In this document: positions 27,391-36,369 of the stretch, piece by piece
How the letters are laid out: each line of letters begins with the position of its first letter
How positions within the stretch are numbered: position 1 is the stretch's first letter
DNA from: Hyphomicrobiales bacterium
Lineage (GTDB): Bacteria; Pseudomonadota; Alphaproteobacteria; Rhizobiales; Rhizobiaceae
Direction: 5' to 3'
Length of the DNA stretch: 64,000 nt
Assembly (NCBI GenBank): GCA_900473205.1
Contig: UCLB01000007.1
Location: 408,645 to 472,644, forward strand
The notes under the pieces: model-generated
Seen by the model: only the letters and a program-made list of their open reading frames with translations
Database searches by the model: none
Told to the model about the DNA's origin: nothing
Program-made: the position numbers and the translations under genes

Positions 27391-28431
27391 TCAGCCGCCG
27401 TTATCGCCGTAGGCTTCGGGGAAGAAATAATCCTTCCAGGAGCTGGCCTCGTTCTTCAAGACGCCCAGCTTGTGCAGTTCCTGCGCATAGACGAAGGTGT
27501 TCTGCGGAACGATGGTGAAGTCGTTTTCCGGGTCGTTGATGATCTCAAGTACGAGCTGCGGCGAAAGCTTGGAACTCTGCTGGCGAATGAAGGTTTCGGC
27601 AGCCTTTTCCTTGTTGGCGTTGATCCACTGTGCCGCTTCGCGCAGGGCAGCGTAAAAAGCCGCATAGGTCTTCGGATTTTCATCGTGGAAGGCTGCGCTG
27701 CTGTAAAGCACGTTGAAGGTCGCCGGGCCGCCTAGAATGTCATAGGAGCTGATGACCTTGTGCACGGCCTTGTTGCCCTGCAAAGCCTGATAATAGAAGG
27801 GCGCGGACGAGAAGTGCGAATTGACCTCCGTGCCGCCTGAAATCAGCGCGGCAGTGGCGTCCGGATGCGGCAGGCTGATGGAAATTTCGTCCAGCTTCTG
27901 GAAATTGTCCGGGCCAAACAGCTTGGCAGACTCGATCTGCAAGGTGCGTGACTGGAAGCCGACACCGGCAGCAGGCACGGCGATGCGGTCCTTGTTGCTG
28001 AAATCCTTTAGGCTGTGCACATCGGGATTGGTGGTGATGAGATAGTTGGGCAGAGAACCGAGTGCGGCCACCAGCTTCACGTCCTGACGACCCTTGGTGC
28101 GGTCCCACATGGTCAAGGCCGGCGGCACGCCTGCGGACACGATGTCGATATTCTTGGCAAGAAGCGCTTCATTCATGGCGGTCGCGCCGGAAATGCTGGC
28201 CCATTCGACGTCGATATCGACACCGGCTTCCTTGCCATGCTTTTCGATCAGCGCCTGATCGCGCACGACATCGAGAATGAGATAGGCAATGCCAAATTGC
28301 TGGGCGATCCTGATCTTGCCCTCGGCGGCGGCCTGTCCGGCAAACAAAGTGGCCACGATACCGAAAGCAGCGCCAAGCAACGCGTGACGATTCAGTTTAA
28401 CGGTAGATGTCGAAACGCGACGTGCCGTCAT
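27391..28431 (-). CDS. ABC transporter substrate-binding protein, NMT1/SsuA type
   Basis: The 346-residue periplasmic binding protein has a twin-arginine-free Sec signal peptide ending ...GQAAA near residue 36. It is followed by KIRIAQQFGIAYLILDVVRDQALIEKH and SISGATAMNEALLAKNIDIVSAGVPPAL, characteristic of the nitrate/sulfonate/taurine binding family. It is the first gene of the operon, before the ATPase, permease, dehydrogenase and monooxygenase genes. The ATG at 28431 has GGAG 5 bases upstream; a start six codons earlier would lack it. The ligand is probably a sulfonate or related small organic acid. Confidence 0.9.
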   Translation of the reverse strand: MTARRVSTSTVKLNRHALLGAAFGIVATLFAGQAAAEGKIRIAQQFGIAYLILDVVRDQALIEKHGKEAGVDIDVEWASISGATAMNEALLAKNIDIVSAGVPPALTMWDRTKGRQDVKLVAALGSLPNYLITTNPDVHSLKDFSNKDRIAVPAAGVGFQSRTLQIESAKLFGPDNFQKLDEISISLPHPDATAALISGGTEVNSHFSSAPFYYQALQGNKAVHKVISSYDILGGPATFNVLYSSAAFHDENPKTYAAFYAALREAAQWINANKEKAAETFIRQQSSKLSPQLVLEIINDPENDFTIVPQNTFVYAQELHKLGVLKNEASSWKDYFFPEAYGDNGG

Positions 28432-28686
28432 AAAAACTCCATCCAGCAAATGACCAAAAAAACAAAGGCGCTACCAGCGCTTTCCCGCAAGCAGCCGGGC
28501 AAGCCTCATCTTCGCTGAAGCGTGAAGCCAGCCCACACACGTAAGGCTATGGTTCCCCACCAAATCCATCAACATTGTCACGTTCTATTCTGCCGCCGGA
28601 AACGAGAACAGAATCGCCCCGTTTTGCCGAATGGCCGAATAAATTGCCGGAAGTGGAGGTTCGTTAGCGCGCGCTTGCGCTAGGCC

Positions 28687-29622
28687 TCAGCGGTTTCGAA
28701 ATACCGTGCAGGGCACATTGGCGGCGCGGATTTGCTCGCACAGACGGTTGGCTTCTGCCCGTGTTTCACGCCCCAGTCTTGCCGCATAACGCGGGCGGTT
28801 GCCGAAATTGCCGCCTCGCTGGCGCACGATCAGGGCGCGCTCGTCGTTAAGAGGCGCGGGCAGGCGCAGGACGGCGCGGGTAAACAGTTGCTCGACCACC
28901 GAGGGGCGATAGTGGGCCGCAAGCTGCACGCCCCATGGTGCCCAATCCGCAGACCCTGCAAACACAGGCTCCTGCATGCGCCGCGTTTCGGCAAGAACCA
29001 CGCAGGCTTTCTGGAAGGGCAGGGCCGTGTCGAGTTCCGGCGCGGCGATCTTTGGTGGTGCATCGCGCCAGGTTTCGGCGGTCTGGCCGGTAATGGCAAA
29101 GACATAGTCGCGGGTTTCAATCGGCAACCGTCCCTCGGAGAGAAAGCGCGCCAGCCCGTTTTCCCCGGCATTGTAGGCAGCGGCGGCAAATCCGAAATTG
29201 CCGAAACGGCTTTCGAGCTCCTTCAGATAGGATGCGGATGCCTCCAGCGCATCGATCACATCGAAACTGTTGCGCAGCCCCCGGCTTCGCGCCGTGCCGG
29301 GCATGAACTGCGCAATGCCTTCCGCCCCCTTGTGGCTCACGGCTTCGGGGCGAAACAGGCTCTCGCGCCAGATCAACCGCGCAAAGAAGGCAGGCGGCAC
29401 CTCATGCGCTCTCGCAAAATGCTCGATGGTACGGCACAGATCGGCATTGAAGGTTTTGCGGCTGATGCAGATCGCATTTCTATCGTCCGACCGCTCATAA
29501 AGGCAGGCCAGTTTCTTCTCTTCCTCAAGTGCAAAAACAGCCTGTGGCGGAGCAACGGCCAGCAGGCACATCACCATGCGTGATGCGATCATCCCCATCG
29601 ATCTCAGACTTCTGATGCCCAT
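28687..29622 (-). CDS. SLT lytic transglycosylase with C-terminal SPOR-like domain
   Basis: The 311-residue exported enzyme has a signal segment at about 10-32 and a soluble lytic transglycosylase domain with the catalytic Glu in WRESLFRPEAVS (Glu87). GAEGIAQFMPGTARSRGL and AAAYNAGENGLARFL are standard SLT motifs. The last 75 residues (WGVQLAAHY... to the C-terminus VPCTVFRNR) resemble a SPOR repeat that binds denuded glycan at the division septum. The combination suggests septal peptidoglycan remodelling. Alternative starts at internal methionines 9 and 11 are possible. Confidence 0.87.
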   Translation of the reverse strand: MGIRSLRSMGMIASRMVMCLLAVAPPQAVFALEEEKKLACLYERSDDRNAICISRKTFNADLCRTIEHFARAHEVPPAFFARLIWRESLFRPEAVSHKGAEGIAQFMPGTARSRGLRNSFDVIDALEASASYLKELESRFGNFGFAAAAYNAGENGLARFLSEGRLPIETRDYVFAITGQTAETWRDAPPKIAAPELDTALPFQKACVVLAETRRMQEPVFAGSADWAPWGVQLAAHYRPSVVEQLFTRAVLRLPAPLNDERALIVRQRGGNFGNRPRYAARLGRETRAEANRLCEQIRAANVPCTVFRNR

Positions 29623-29661
29623 GTGGGAGACTATACACCCGTTCCAGCGTCGCGCGGCAAG

Positions 29662-30378
29662 CTACCAGACAATGGTGCTGCCATCATAGGCGATGAACGA
29701 TCCGCTTCGATCTGCCGTCAACCCATCCAAAGCCTGCAATATCGAACGCGCGGCTTCGTCCGGTGCCACGGTCTTGTGGCCTGCGGCAAAGGGCTCCGAC
29801 AGTTTGGTTCTGACGGTGCCGGGGTGGATGGCCGCGAGAACGGCTTCGGGATGCGTTCTCCCGTATTCTATTGAGGCGGTGCGAACGATCTGGTTGAGCG
29901 CTGCCTTGGCTGCCCGGTAGGAAATCCATCCGCCCAGACGGTTATCGCCAATGGAGCCGACGCGAGCCGATAAAAATGCGGCGATGGAACGCTGTTTGCG
30001 ATCCAGCAAAGGCAGAAAATGTTTCGCCACCAGTGCGGGGCCAACGGCATTGATCGCAAGCTGGCGCATCATTCGGTCTGGGTCGATGTGGCGCAGAGCC
30101 TTTTCCGGTGCATGGCCATCGGTGCCGAGAATGCCCGTGGCGCAGATCAGCAGGTGGATCGGCTCACCCTGAAGCGCTTGCGCTGCTGCGGCGATACTGG
30201 CTTCATCTGCAAGATCGAACTGGTTGTCGCTGCGAGATAAGGGGATGACATCCCCGACGTGGGGCTCGTTACGCAGGCGCTGGCACAAGGCAGATCCTAT
30301 GCCGCCACTTGCGCCGATCACCACGGCGCGGAATCCGTGGGGCAGGGAGGGGAGAAGAGTGTCGTGCGCTGTTTCCAT
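29662..30378 (-). CDS. short-chain dehydrogenase/reductase
   Basis: The 238-residue SDR has the nucleotide-binding motif VVIGASGGIGSALCQRL (about 19-35), the strand-4 motif LLICATGIL, a catalytic Ser region FLSARVGSIGDN and the YRAAKAALNQ Tyr/Lys pair. The family resembles C-factor (CsgA-like) SDRs. The FAD gene at 30551 is divergent from it, across 170 bases. The substrate is unknown. Confidence 0.86.
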   Translation of the reverse strand: METAHDTLLPSLPHGFRAVVIGASGGIGSALCQRLRNEPHVGDVIPLSRSDNQFDLADEASIAAAAQALQGEPIHLLICATGILGTDGHAPEKALRHIDPDRMMRQLAINAVGPALVAKHFLPLLDRKQRSIAAFLSARVGSIGDNRLGGWISYRAAKAALNQIVRTASIEYGRTHPEAVLAAIHPGTVRTKLSEPFAAGHKTVAPDEAARSILQALDGLTADRSGSFIAYDGSTIVW

Positions 30379-30550
30379 GGCAAGAGAAACGAAGATGACC
30401 GCCCTATGTTCAAAATTTTGAAGGATTTAACGCAGGCGCAATTACATCATAATCTTCTAATGTCAGCGTAACCCTTCAAGGGAACTTCGAAGCCTGCTCT
30501 TGGTTTGTAAGGTGCGTCATCCGGCGTTGCTTACGGGGTTCATTCTACTT

Positions 30551-32221
30551 ATGACATCGAAAATTGCCATCATTGGGTCGGGCCCAACGGGAATCTACAC
30601 GTTGAAGGGTCTGGTCGGAAAATCCGAACCACTGTCCATCACCGTTTTTGAAAGTGAAGCCGACCCCGGAAAAGGCACGCCCTATCACCCAGACCTCAAC
30701 GACCGGGCGATGCTGTCCAATATCGCCAGCATCGAGCTTCCGCCGATCTGCGAAACCTTGAACGAATGGCTGCGCCGCCAGCCGGATGAGGATTTGCAGC
30801 GGTTCGGCATCGTGCGGGATTTGATCGCTGATCGCGAATTCTACCCGCGCGTCGTTCTGGGCGAATTCCTGCATGCGCAATTCGTGCAGCTTCTCAATAT
30901 CGGCAAGGCCAATGGCCACACCATCGAGGTCAAGGCATCTCATCGCGTTGCCGATATCGAGTTGCGGACGAAGGATATCCGGTTGAGCGTCACGGCGCCT
31001 GAAGATTTGACCGAAGAGTTCGCCTTCGACCATGTTGTCATGGCAACCGGTCATGATTTTCCTGAAACGACCGAGGTCAAGCCGGGCTATTTCATGTCGC
31101 CATGGCCTGCACCTGCGCTGAAGAAGATCGAACCCTGCAAGGTCGGCATTCTCGGCACGTCGCTCAGCGGCATCGATGCGCTGATTACGGTCGCCACCGC
31201 ACATGGCACCTTTCTTCTGGATGAGCAGGGCGTGCTGCAATACCATGCCATGCCGGAAACAGAGGGCCTGCACGTCACCATGATGTCGCGAAAGGGCGTT
31301 TTGCCGGAAGCGGATTTCTATTGCGAAATCCCCTATCGCCCGCTGCAGTTCTGCACCGAAGCCGCCATCGAAAACCTGATTGCCACCCGGCGTCATGATC
31401 TGCTGGATGCTGTTTTCGAGCTTTTCAAAGCCGAGCTTCTGTTCTGCGATCCGGAATATGCCTCACGCATCGGACTGTCGATGCTGGATATTGAGACCAT
31501 CTCCAAGGCCTATTTCCATGATCGCGAAACGACGCCACCTTTCGTCTGGGCCGCGCGCAATCTGGCCGAAGCCGAAGCCAACAAAAAGCGCCATTACACG
31601 GTCGAGTGGCGCTACGCCATCTTGCGGATGCACGAGGTCATCGCCCTTGCGATCCCGCATCTGGATGAGAAGGATTTGAAGCGGTTCCACGCGCACTTCA
31701 AGACGGTCTTCGTGGATGATTATGCCACCGTTCCGCACGCCTCCATCCAGCGTCTGCTGGCACTTTATCGGGCGGGCAAGCTCGATATCATCGCGCTGGG
31801 CAATGATGGCAAGATCGATAATGAAGGTGTCAGTCACGGCGCTGCCGTTCGCGCTCAGGGCCAGGTGCTGGAGTTCGATGCTTTCATCGATGCCACCGGC
31901 CAGCACACCTTGTCTGCCCGGGACATTCCTTTCCCGACCCTGAAAGAACAGGGTGTGATGCGCAAGGCGACGACCAGTGCAGTTTCGTCCTTGGTGGGCA
32001 ATGAGGATCAGATGGTCCGCACCGGTGGGGTCGATCTGGATGAGAAGTTCCGGCCGATCTTTCAGGACAATCTCACCAACCGGCTTTACTGCGGCTCCAT
32101 TGCGTTCCTGCTGCACAAGCTGCCCTTCGTGCAGGGCATTACCAGCGCCCGCGACATCGGCACCGTCGTGTCGCAGGCCATTTTGGAAACAAATGCAAAG
32201 CTGGAACTGTCGGCGGCCTGA
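30551..32221 (+). CDS. FAD/NAD(P)-binding protein (YdhS-like)
   Basis: The 556-residue protein begins with a dinucleotide-binding motif KIAIIGSGPTGIYTLKGL at residues 4-21. It continues with the FAD-NAD(P)-binding pattern GTPYHPDLNDRAMLSN near 47-62, a second glycine motif VGILGTSLSGIDALI near 198-212, and a C-terminal DAFIDATGQ. It matches the hydroxyacylglutathione-type NAD_binding_9/YdhS family of unknown substrate. The start at 30551 puts the GxGxxG motif at the N-terminus, although no strong ribosome site is visible. Its stop codon abuts the stop of the convergent MOSC gene with no base between. Confidence 0.82.
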   Translation: MTSKIAIIGSGPTGIYTLKGLVGKSEPLSITVFESEADPGKGTPYHPDLNDRAMLSNIASIELPPICETLNEWLRRQPDEDLQRFGIVRDLIADREFYPRVVLGEFLHAQFVQLLNIGKANGHTIEVKASHRVADIELRTKDIRLSVTAPEDLTEEFAFDHVVMATGHDFPETTEVKPGYFMSPWPAPALKKIEPCKVGILGTSLSGIDALITVATAHGTFLLDEQGVLQYHAMPETEGLHVTMMSRKGVLPEADFYCEIPYRPLQFCTEAAIENLIATRRHDLLDAVFELFKAELLFCDPEYASRIGLSMLDIETISKAYFHDRETTPPFVWAARNLAEAEANKKRHYTVEWRYAILRMHEVIALAIPHLDEKDLKRFHAHFKTVFVDDYATVPHASIQRLLALYRAGKLDIIALGNDGKIDNEGVSHGAAVRAQGQVLEFDAFIDATGQHTLSARDIPFPTLKEQGVMRKATTSAVSSLVGNEDQMVRTGGVDLDEKFRPIFQDNLTNRLYCGSIAFLLHKLPFVQGITSARDIGTVVSQAILETNAKLELSAA

Positions 32222-32962
32222 TCAAGCGTCGATCAGATCGGCACGATCTCCTATCGATATCGTGCCGATCGTTTCGATGGAGGCATAAACGCCGAAATTC
32301 CTGCGGTTCTGCCGCAGGATGGATCGCAGAATTTCAGGGTTCTCGCTAACGTCAGGCTGCGCAATCAGCGTCAGCCCGCATCTTTTGGTTTCTTCGCCAA
32401 TGTGGATCACGCTCGATCCCAGCTGTAGACGCTTCCCAAGCCACGCTTTTTCCCGAAAATCTGCTTCTCCCTGCGTTCGCAGCACAATGTTGGGGCGAAA
32501 GCGCTTGCTTTGAACCTTTTCGGTGCCGACCAGGGCTGAGAGGTGATCCAGCGCACTGGTGGTGATGAGGTGAAGCGGGCTCGGCTCGTAACGATTGACA
32601 GCGACATGCCGAGTATCAGGCAGCTCCGCGCCAGCCTTTGCATAAGGCCAAGCCGCTACATCGAACCCGAAATGATCCGATAGCTTTGAGCAGAGGCCCT
32701 CGTCCAGAACCGAAAGCCATGTGCCATCGGGAAAACCGATATCGGGCGTATTATCAGTCAGTCTCGATTGTAGAAAAACGGCGGCGCGCCAGCGCTCTTC
32801 CTTTTCAGGGGCTGCCGGTTGGCCGGTTGCTGCATCCACCACGGACCAGCTTCTGTCCCCGGCAATGCCGTCAGCTCCCAATTCCACCGATGTCAGCCTC
32901 TCGCCACCAAGCGAACTGACGGGATAGCGCCAGATTTCCTCAATCGTCCCCAGTGCGTCCAC
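32222..32962 (-). CDS. MOSC-domain protein
   Basis: The 246-residue protein has the MOSC N-terminal beta-barrel (IEEIWRYPVSSLGGERLTSVELGADGIAGDRSW) and a C-terminal MOSC domain (RFRPNIVLRT, AWLGKRLQLG, then KRCGLTLIAQPDV with the conserved cysteine). This is the YcbX/MARC-like pattern of molybdenum-cofactor sulfurase C-terminal proteins, which usually handle N-hydroxylated or sulfur-bearing substrates. It is preceded on its strand by the MocR gene 70 bases upstream. The last codons contain a 12-bp inverted repeat described separately. Confidence 0.88.
   Translation of the reverse strand: MDALGTIEEIWRYPVSSLGGERLTSVELGADGIAGDRSWSVVDAATGQPAAPEKEERWRAAVFLQSRLTDNTPDIGFPDGTWLSVLDEGLCSKLSDHFGFDVAAWPYAKAGAELPDTRHVAVNRYEPSPLHLITTSALDHLSALVGTEKVQSKRFRPNIVLRTQGEADFREKAWLGKRLQLGSSVIHIGEETKRCGLTLIAQPDVSENPEILRSILRQNRRNFGVYASIETIGTISIGDRADLIDA
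32236..32270 (+). terminator. inverted repeat at the junction of convergent genes
   Basis: A perfect 12-bp inverted repeat (32236-32247 with 32259-32270) lies just after the FAD-gene stop and inside the 3' end of the MOSC gene. It could end transcription of the FAD gene within its neighbour, though the T-run is weak. Confidence 0.4.
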
Positions 32963-33032
32963 GCTTTTCCGATCTTACTGTCATGTGTCGTGAACAGGGA
33001 ACTGCATTGGGGGCCGCTGGTTCCCTGCAAGG

Positions 33033-34361
33033 TCACACCGAACTGGCAAGAGCGACGGCATCGGCCACGCTCTCCCATTTGTCTTCGGTCAGCGTCGAGG
33101 TGGCAATGCGGATGTAATCTCCCGGCAGCAGCGAAAATTTTCGGCCGGGATTGATGGCAATGTTGCGGGCAGCAAGGGTGACCATGGCGAACGGCTCGGC
33201 TGCAACCGGCAGCCATAGACAGAGGCCGCTGCCGGGATTGGACATGACACCGCGCTGTTGAAGCGCATGGGCCAGACCGTTGCGGCGGTTCTGATAGGTT
33301 TCGCGCGCCTGTTTCACGATCTCCCAGCTGTGCGGGTTGCGCAGCAGCCATGCGGTCGCACCCTGAAGCAGGCGGCTGGTCCATCCGGCGCTGAAGGCGC
33401 GGTAGGACTGGATTTGCTCGACAATGGGTGCCGAACTCGACAGTACCGCAAGCCGCAGATCCGGCCCTAGCGTTTTCGAATAGGACAGAATGTGGATCGT
33501 CCGGTCTGGAAAGCGTCCGCCCAGCGAATGCGATGCCGCAGTGGAAATATCGCCCATTCCATCGTCTTCGATGATCAGCGTATCGCTACCATCGAGAATA
33601 TCGCCCAGTTCCGCCAGCCGCTCAGGGCTCACGGTCTGGCCGGTCACGGAATGCAGGCGTGGCTGGAACACGAAGGCCGCCGGACGGTCCTTTAGTGCGG
33701 CGTGAAGGGATTGCGGTGTCGGCCCCTCGTCATCGCACAGAACAGGGATGATCTTCACCCCGAAATCCTCGAGAATATCGAGAAGCCGCATGGCGGTCGG
33801 GCTTTCGATGGCAACGGCAGAGCCCGGTGAAACAAGCGCGCGGATTGCGGTGTAAACGGCATTGTAGCCGCCATTGGTTACCAGAAAGGCCTCCGGCTCA
33901 TAGGGCCATCGCTGAAGCGCGGCATCATGAAGCTCGGGAATGATGCGGGTGCGTTCGTAATTGTTCAGCTTGTCCACCGTTGCGGCATGCGCCAGCGCCT
34001 CTTCCAGGGGCGGAAGCAAAGACGGGTCCGGCACGGCCATGGTCAGGTCCAGCGCATTGGGTCCGTAATTGCCAGCACTGGCAAAGCGCTCCGGCTTGGC
34101 AATGAAGCGGTCGCCGCTGACCCATGTTCCGTTCCTGCCGCGCCCGGTGATGATCTTGTGGCGGCGCAGATCGGCCCAGGCTTCGGACAGCGTTGCCGGG
34201 CTGATACCCAGCTCATAAGCCAGATCGCGGATCGAAGGCAGGCGTGTTCCGACAGGCAGAACGCCGGCGCGGATCAGGGCGCTAGTTTCCAGCGCAATCC
34301 CGCGAATGCTGCGATCGGCTATTTTTTCGGCAAGCCACTGTGCCGTGTAGAGATTGCCCAT
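33033..34361 (-). CDS. MocR-type regulator: GntR helix-turn-helix fused to PLP aminotransferase fold
   Basis: The 442-residue protein has a GntR winged helix at residues 1-80 (LPSIRDLAYELGISPATLSEAWADL). It is followed by a fold-type-I aminotransferase domain whose PLP-lysine lies in ILSYSKTLGPDLR (Lys296), with DGMGD for the cofactor aspartate. MocR proteins use a PLP adduct of an amine ligand as the signal. The gene is divergent from the amino-acid ABC operon that starts at 34462. The 100-bp gap carries a perfect 12-bp inverted repeat. I infer it regulates that operon in response to an amino compound. Confidence 0.9.
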   Translation of the reverse strand: MGNLYTAQWLAEKIADRSIRGIALETSALIRAGVLPVGTRLPSIRDLAYELGISPATLSEAWADLRRHKIITGRGRNGTWVSGDRFIAKPERFASAGNYGPNALDLTMAVPDPSLLPPLEEALAHAATVDKLNNYERTRIIPELHDAALQRWPYEPEAFLVTNGGYNAVYTAIRALVSPGSAVAIESPTAMRLLDILEDFGVKIIPVLCDDEGPTPQSLHAALKDRPAAFVFQPRLHSVTGQTVSPERLAELGDILDGSDTLIIEDDGMGDISTAASHSLGGRFPDRTIHILSYSKTLGPDLRLAVLSSSAPIVEQIQSYRAFSAGWTSRLLQGATAWLLRNPHSWEIVKQARETYQNRRNGLAHALQQRGVMSNPGSGLCLWLPVAAEPFAMVTLAARNIAINPGRKFSLLPGDYIRIATSTLTEDKWESVADAVALASSV

Positions 34362-34373
34362 TAAATTGCCTTT

Positions 34374-34425
34374 TTAAATGTTCAATAACGTAATAACATT
34401 TGATCTTTGTAATTTGAACATTTAA
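34374..34425. promoter_or_regulatory. candidate MocR operator, 12-bp inverted repeat
   Basis: TTAAATGTTCAA (34374-34385) is repeated exactly as its complement TTGAACATTTAA (34414-34425), 28 bases apart. This AT-rich pair fills the gap between the divergent MocR gene and the ABC operon. Widely spaced half-sites are usual for MocR dimers. Confidence 0.6.
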
Positions 34426-34461
34426 CTTTTTCTTATCGAGATTTTTTTGTGAGCATTCCGC

Positions 34462-35424
34462 ATGACCGTAACGCTTCGCCTCGCTCTCCGTGACTGGGAC
34501 TATATGACCCCGCTGGTTCTCGGAGACGTATCCTCGCCCCGCCTCAACATTCAGGTAGACCGCGTCGGCACGCTCATTTCCAATGTCGCGACCGATCCCG
34601 CATATGATGCGGCCGAAATGTCGTTCAGCCGTTACGCACAGCTGCGCCATGATGGTGATGAGACCGTCGTCGGCGTACCCAACTTCATCATGCGCGGCTT
34701 TCGTCATCGCTGTATCATCACCAGCAAGGCCAGCTCCATCCGCCACTTGTCCGATCTGGGCGGCAAGAAGGTCGGCGTCACCGGCTGGCGGGATTCCGGC
34801 AATACCTGGACGCGCGCCGCCCTGCGCCGCGAAGGTGTGGGCGTAGAAGATGCCATGTGGTATGCGGGCCGCCTGACGGACGCCCATCCAATCACAGATC
34901 GTCTGGATGGCTTCGGTCGCCCCGGACGCATCGAAGCGGCTCCCGGCGAACGGCCCATGGTCGATCTGCTTCTGGATGGCGGTCTGGATGCCGTCTTCAC
35001 ACCCTTCATGCCGAAAGGCTTTTTTGACAAGGATTCCCTGCTGCGTCAGGTGCTGGATGACTACCGCTCTGCCGAAGTCGATTATTTCAACGATGTCGGC
35101 TATGTGCCGGGCATGCATCTCATCGGCTTCAAGGCGGAAATCGTGCGCGAACATCCGTGGATCATGGACGAGCTGAGCGATCTTCTCGACGCATCGCAGC
35201 GCATGTGGCTGGAAAAGCGCGAGAAATATGCCGATACCACACCCTGGATGATCGATGAATTGCGCCGCTGCGCTGCCGATCTTTCTCCCGCGTGGAACGT
35301 TAATGGATTTGAGGCCAACGAGAAGATGATCGCCGACTTTGCGATGGAGCTTCATGAGCAGAAAATCCTGCCGCGCCTTCTTTCGCCTGCCGACCTGTTT
35401 CCAAAACACGCCGCTGGCCGCTGA
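34462..35424 (+). CDS. periplasmic-binding-fold protein, 4,5-dihydroxyphthalate decarboxylase-like
   Basis: The 320-residue protein has no signal peptide and matches the family around 4,5-dihydroxyphthalate decarboxylase and NMT1-like proteins. Features are LALRDWDYMTPLVLGDV at the N-terminus, YDAAEMSFSRYAQL near 48-61, and GGKKVGVTGWRDSGNTWTRAALRREGV near 100-126. It may be a cytoplasmic enzyme or ligand-binding protein acting on the compound handled by this operon. It is the first gene downstream of the MocR-controlled region, followed by the ABC binding protein. Function is uncertain. Confidence 0.7.
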   Translation: MTVTLRLALRDWDYMTPLVLGDVSSPRLNIQVDRVGTLISNVATDPAYDAAEMSFSRYAQLRHDGDETVVGVPNFIMRGFRHRCIITSKASSIRHLSDLGGKKVGVTGWRDSGNTWTRAALRREGVGVEDAMWYAGRLTDAHPITDRLDGFGRPGRIEAAPGERPMVDLLLDGGLDAVFTPFMPKGFFDKDSLLRQVLDDYRSAEVDYFNDVGYVPGMHLIGFKAEIVREHPWIMDELSDLLDASQRMWLEKREKYADTTPWMIDELRRCAADLSPAWNVNGFEANEKMIADFAMELHEQKILPRLLSPADLFPKHAAGR

Positions 35425-35478
35425 TGTAAGACTTCAGACAAGACACAGTTTCCGAGCCAATCAAAAAAGGGGAATGCC

Positions 35479-36369
35479 ATGTACTCGAAATTGACCACTT
35501 CCGTCGCTCTTCTCGGCCTCTTGCTGGCTGCACCAGCACTGGCGCAGGATGCAGCCATTCCGCAACAGACCGTCAACAAGGAACTGAATGCCCGCCTGCC
35601 GGAGAAAATTCGCACCGAAGGCAAGATGATCTCCGTCAACAACGGTTCTTTCCCTCCCTATGAAATCGTCACCGGCACGGAAATGACCGGCGCCAGCGCT
35701 GATCTGACCGATGCGCTCGGCCAGCTGCTCGGCGTTAAGATCGAACACGCAACCGTTGGCGGTCTTCCCGCTCTGCTGTCGGGCGTCAATTCCGGTCGCT
35801 ACCAGTTCGCTTTCGGCCCCGTGGGTGATTTCAAGACCCGTCAGGAAGCCAATGACTTCGTAGACTGGGTACAGGAATTCGTGGTCTTTGCCGTGCAGAA
35901 GGGCAATCCAAAGGGCATCGTTTCGCTGGATTCGGCTTGCGGCACCCGCATCGCCGTCATGGCTGGCGGCTCGGCTGAAAAGGTCATCAAGACCCAGGCT
36001 GAAAAATGCACCGCGGATGGCAAGTCGCCGCTCGAAGTTCAGTCCTACACGGACCAGCCAAGCTCCATTCTGGCCGTCCGCTCCAAGCGCGCGGATGCCT
36101 TCTTCTCCTCGCAGGCACCTTTGACCTATTTCGTTTCGCAGGCCAATGGCCAGCTGGAACTGACGGGCGTTGGCGAAAAGAACGGTTTTGAAGACCTGTT
36201 CCAGGGCGCTGTCGTGCCAAAGGGCTCGCCGCTTGGCGAAATCCTGCGGGATGGAGTGAAGGTCCTCATCGATAATGGCACCTACGGCATCATCATGAAG
36301 AAGTGGGGCCTTGAGAACAACACCATCAAGACACCCGGCATCAACCTGGTTGGAGTTGAAAAGAAATGA
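35479..36369 (+). CDS. polar amino acid-type ABC transporter substrate-binding protein
   Basis: The 296-residue periplasmic protein has a signal peptide of about 22 residues (ending PALAQ) and a family 3 solute-binding fold. Visible markers are FPPYEIVTGTEMTGASADLTDALGQLLGVKIEHA near 53-86 and GTRIAVMAGGSAEKVI near 153-168. It sits in an operon with a matching permease, whose start codon overlaps its stop, and with an ATPase. A GGGGAATGCC context gives a weak ribosome site. The ligand is probably an amino acid, opine-like or amino-sugar conjugate, judged from the downstream M20 and ROK enzymes. Confidence 0.9.
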   Translation: MYSKLTTSVALLGLLLAAPALAQDAAIPQQTVNKELNARLPEKIRTEGKMISVNNGSFPPYEIVTGTEMTGASADLTDALGQLLGVKIEHATVGGLPALLSGVNSGRYQFAFGPVGDFKTRQEANDFVDWVQEFVVFAVQKGNPKGIVSLDSACGTRIAVMAGGSAEKVIKTQAEKCTADGKSPLEVQSYTDQPSSILAVRSKRADAFFSSQAPLTYFVSQANGQLELTGVGEKNGFEDLFQGAVVPKGSPLGEILRDGVKVLIDNGTYGIIMKKWGLENNTIKTPGINLVGVEKK

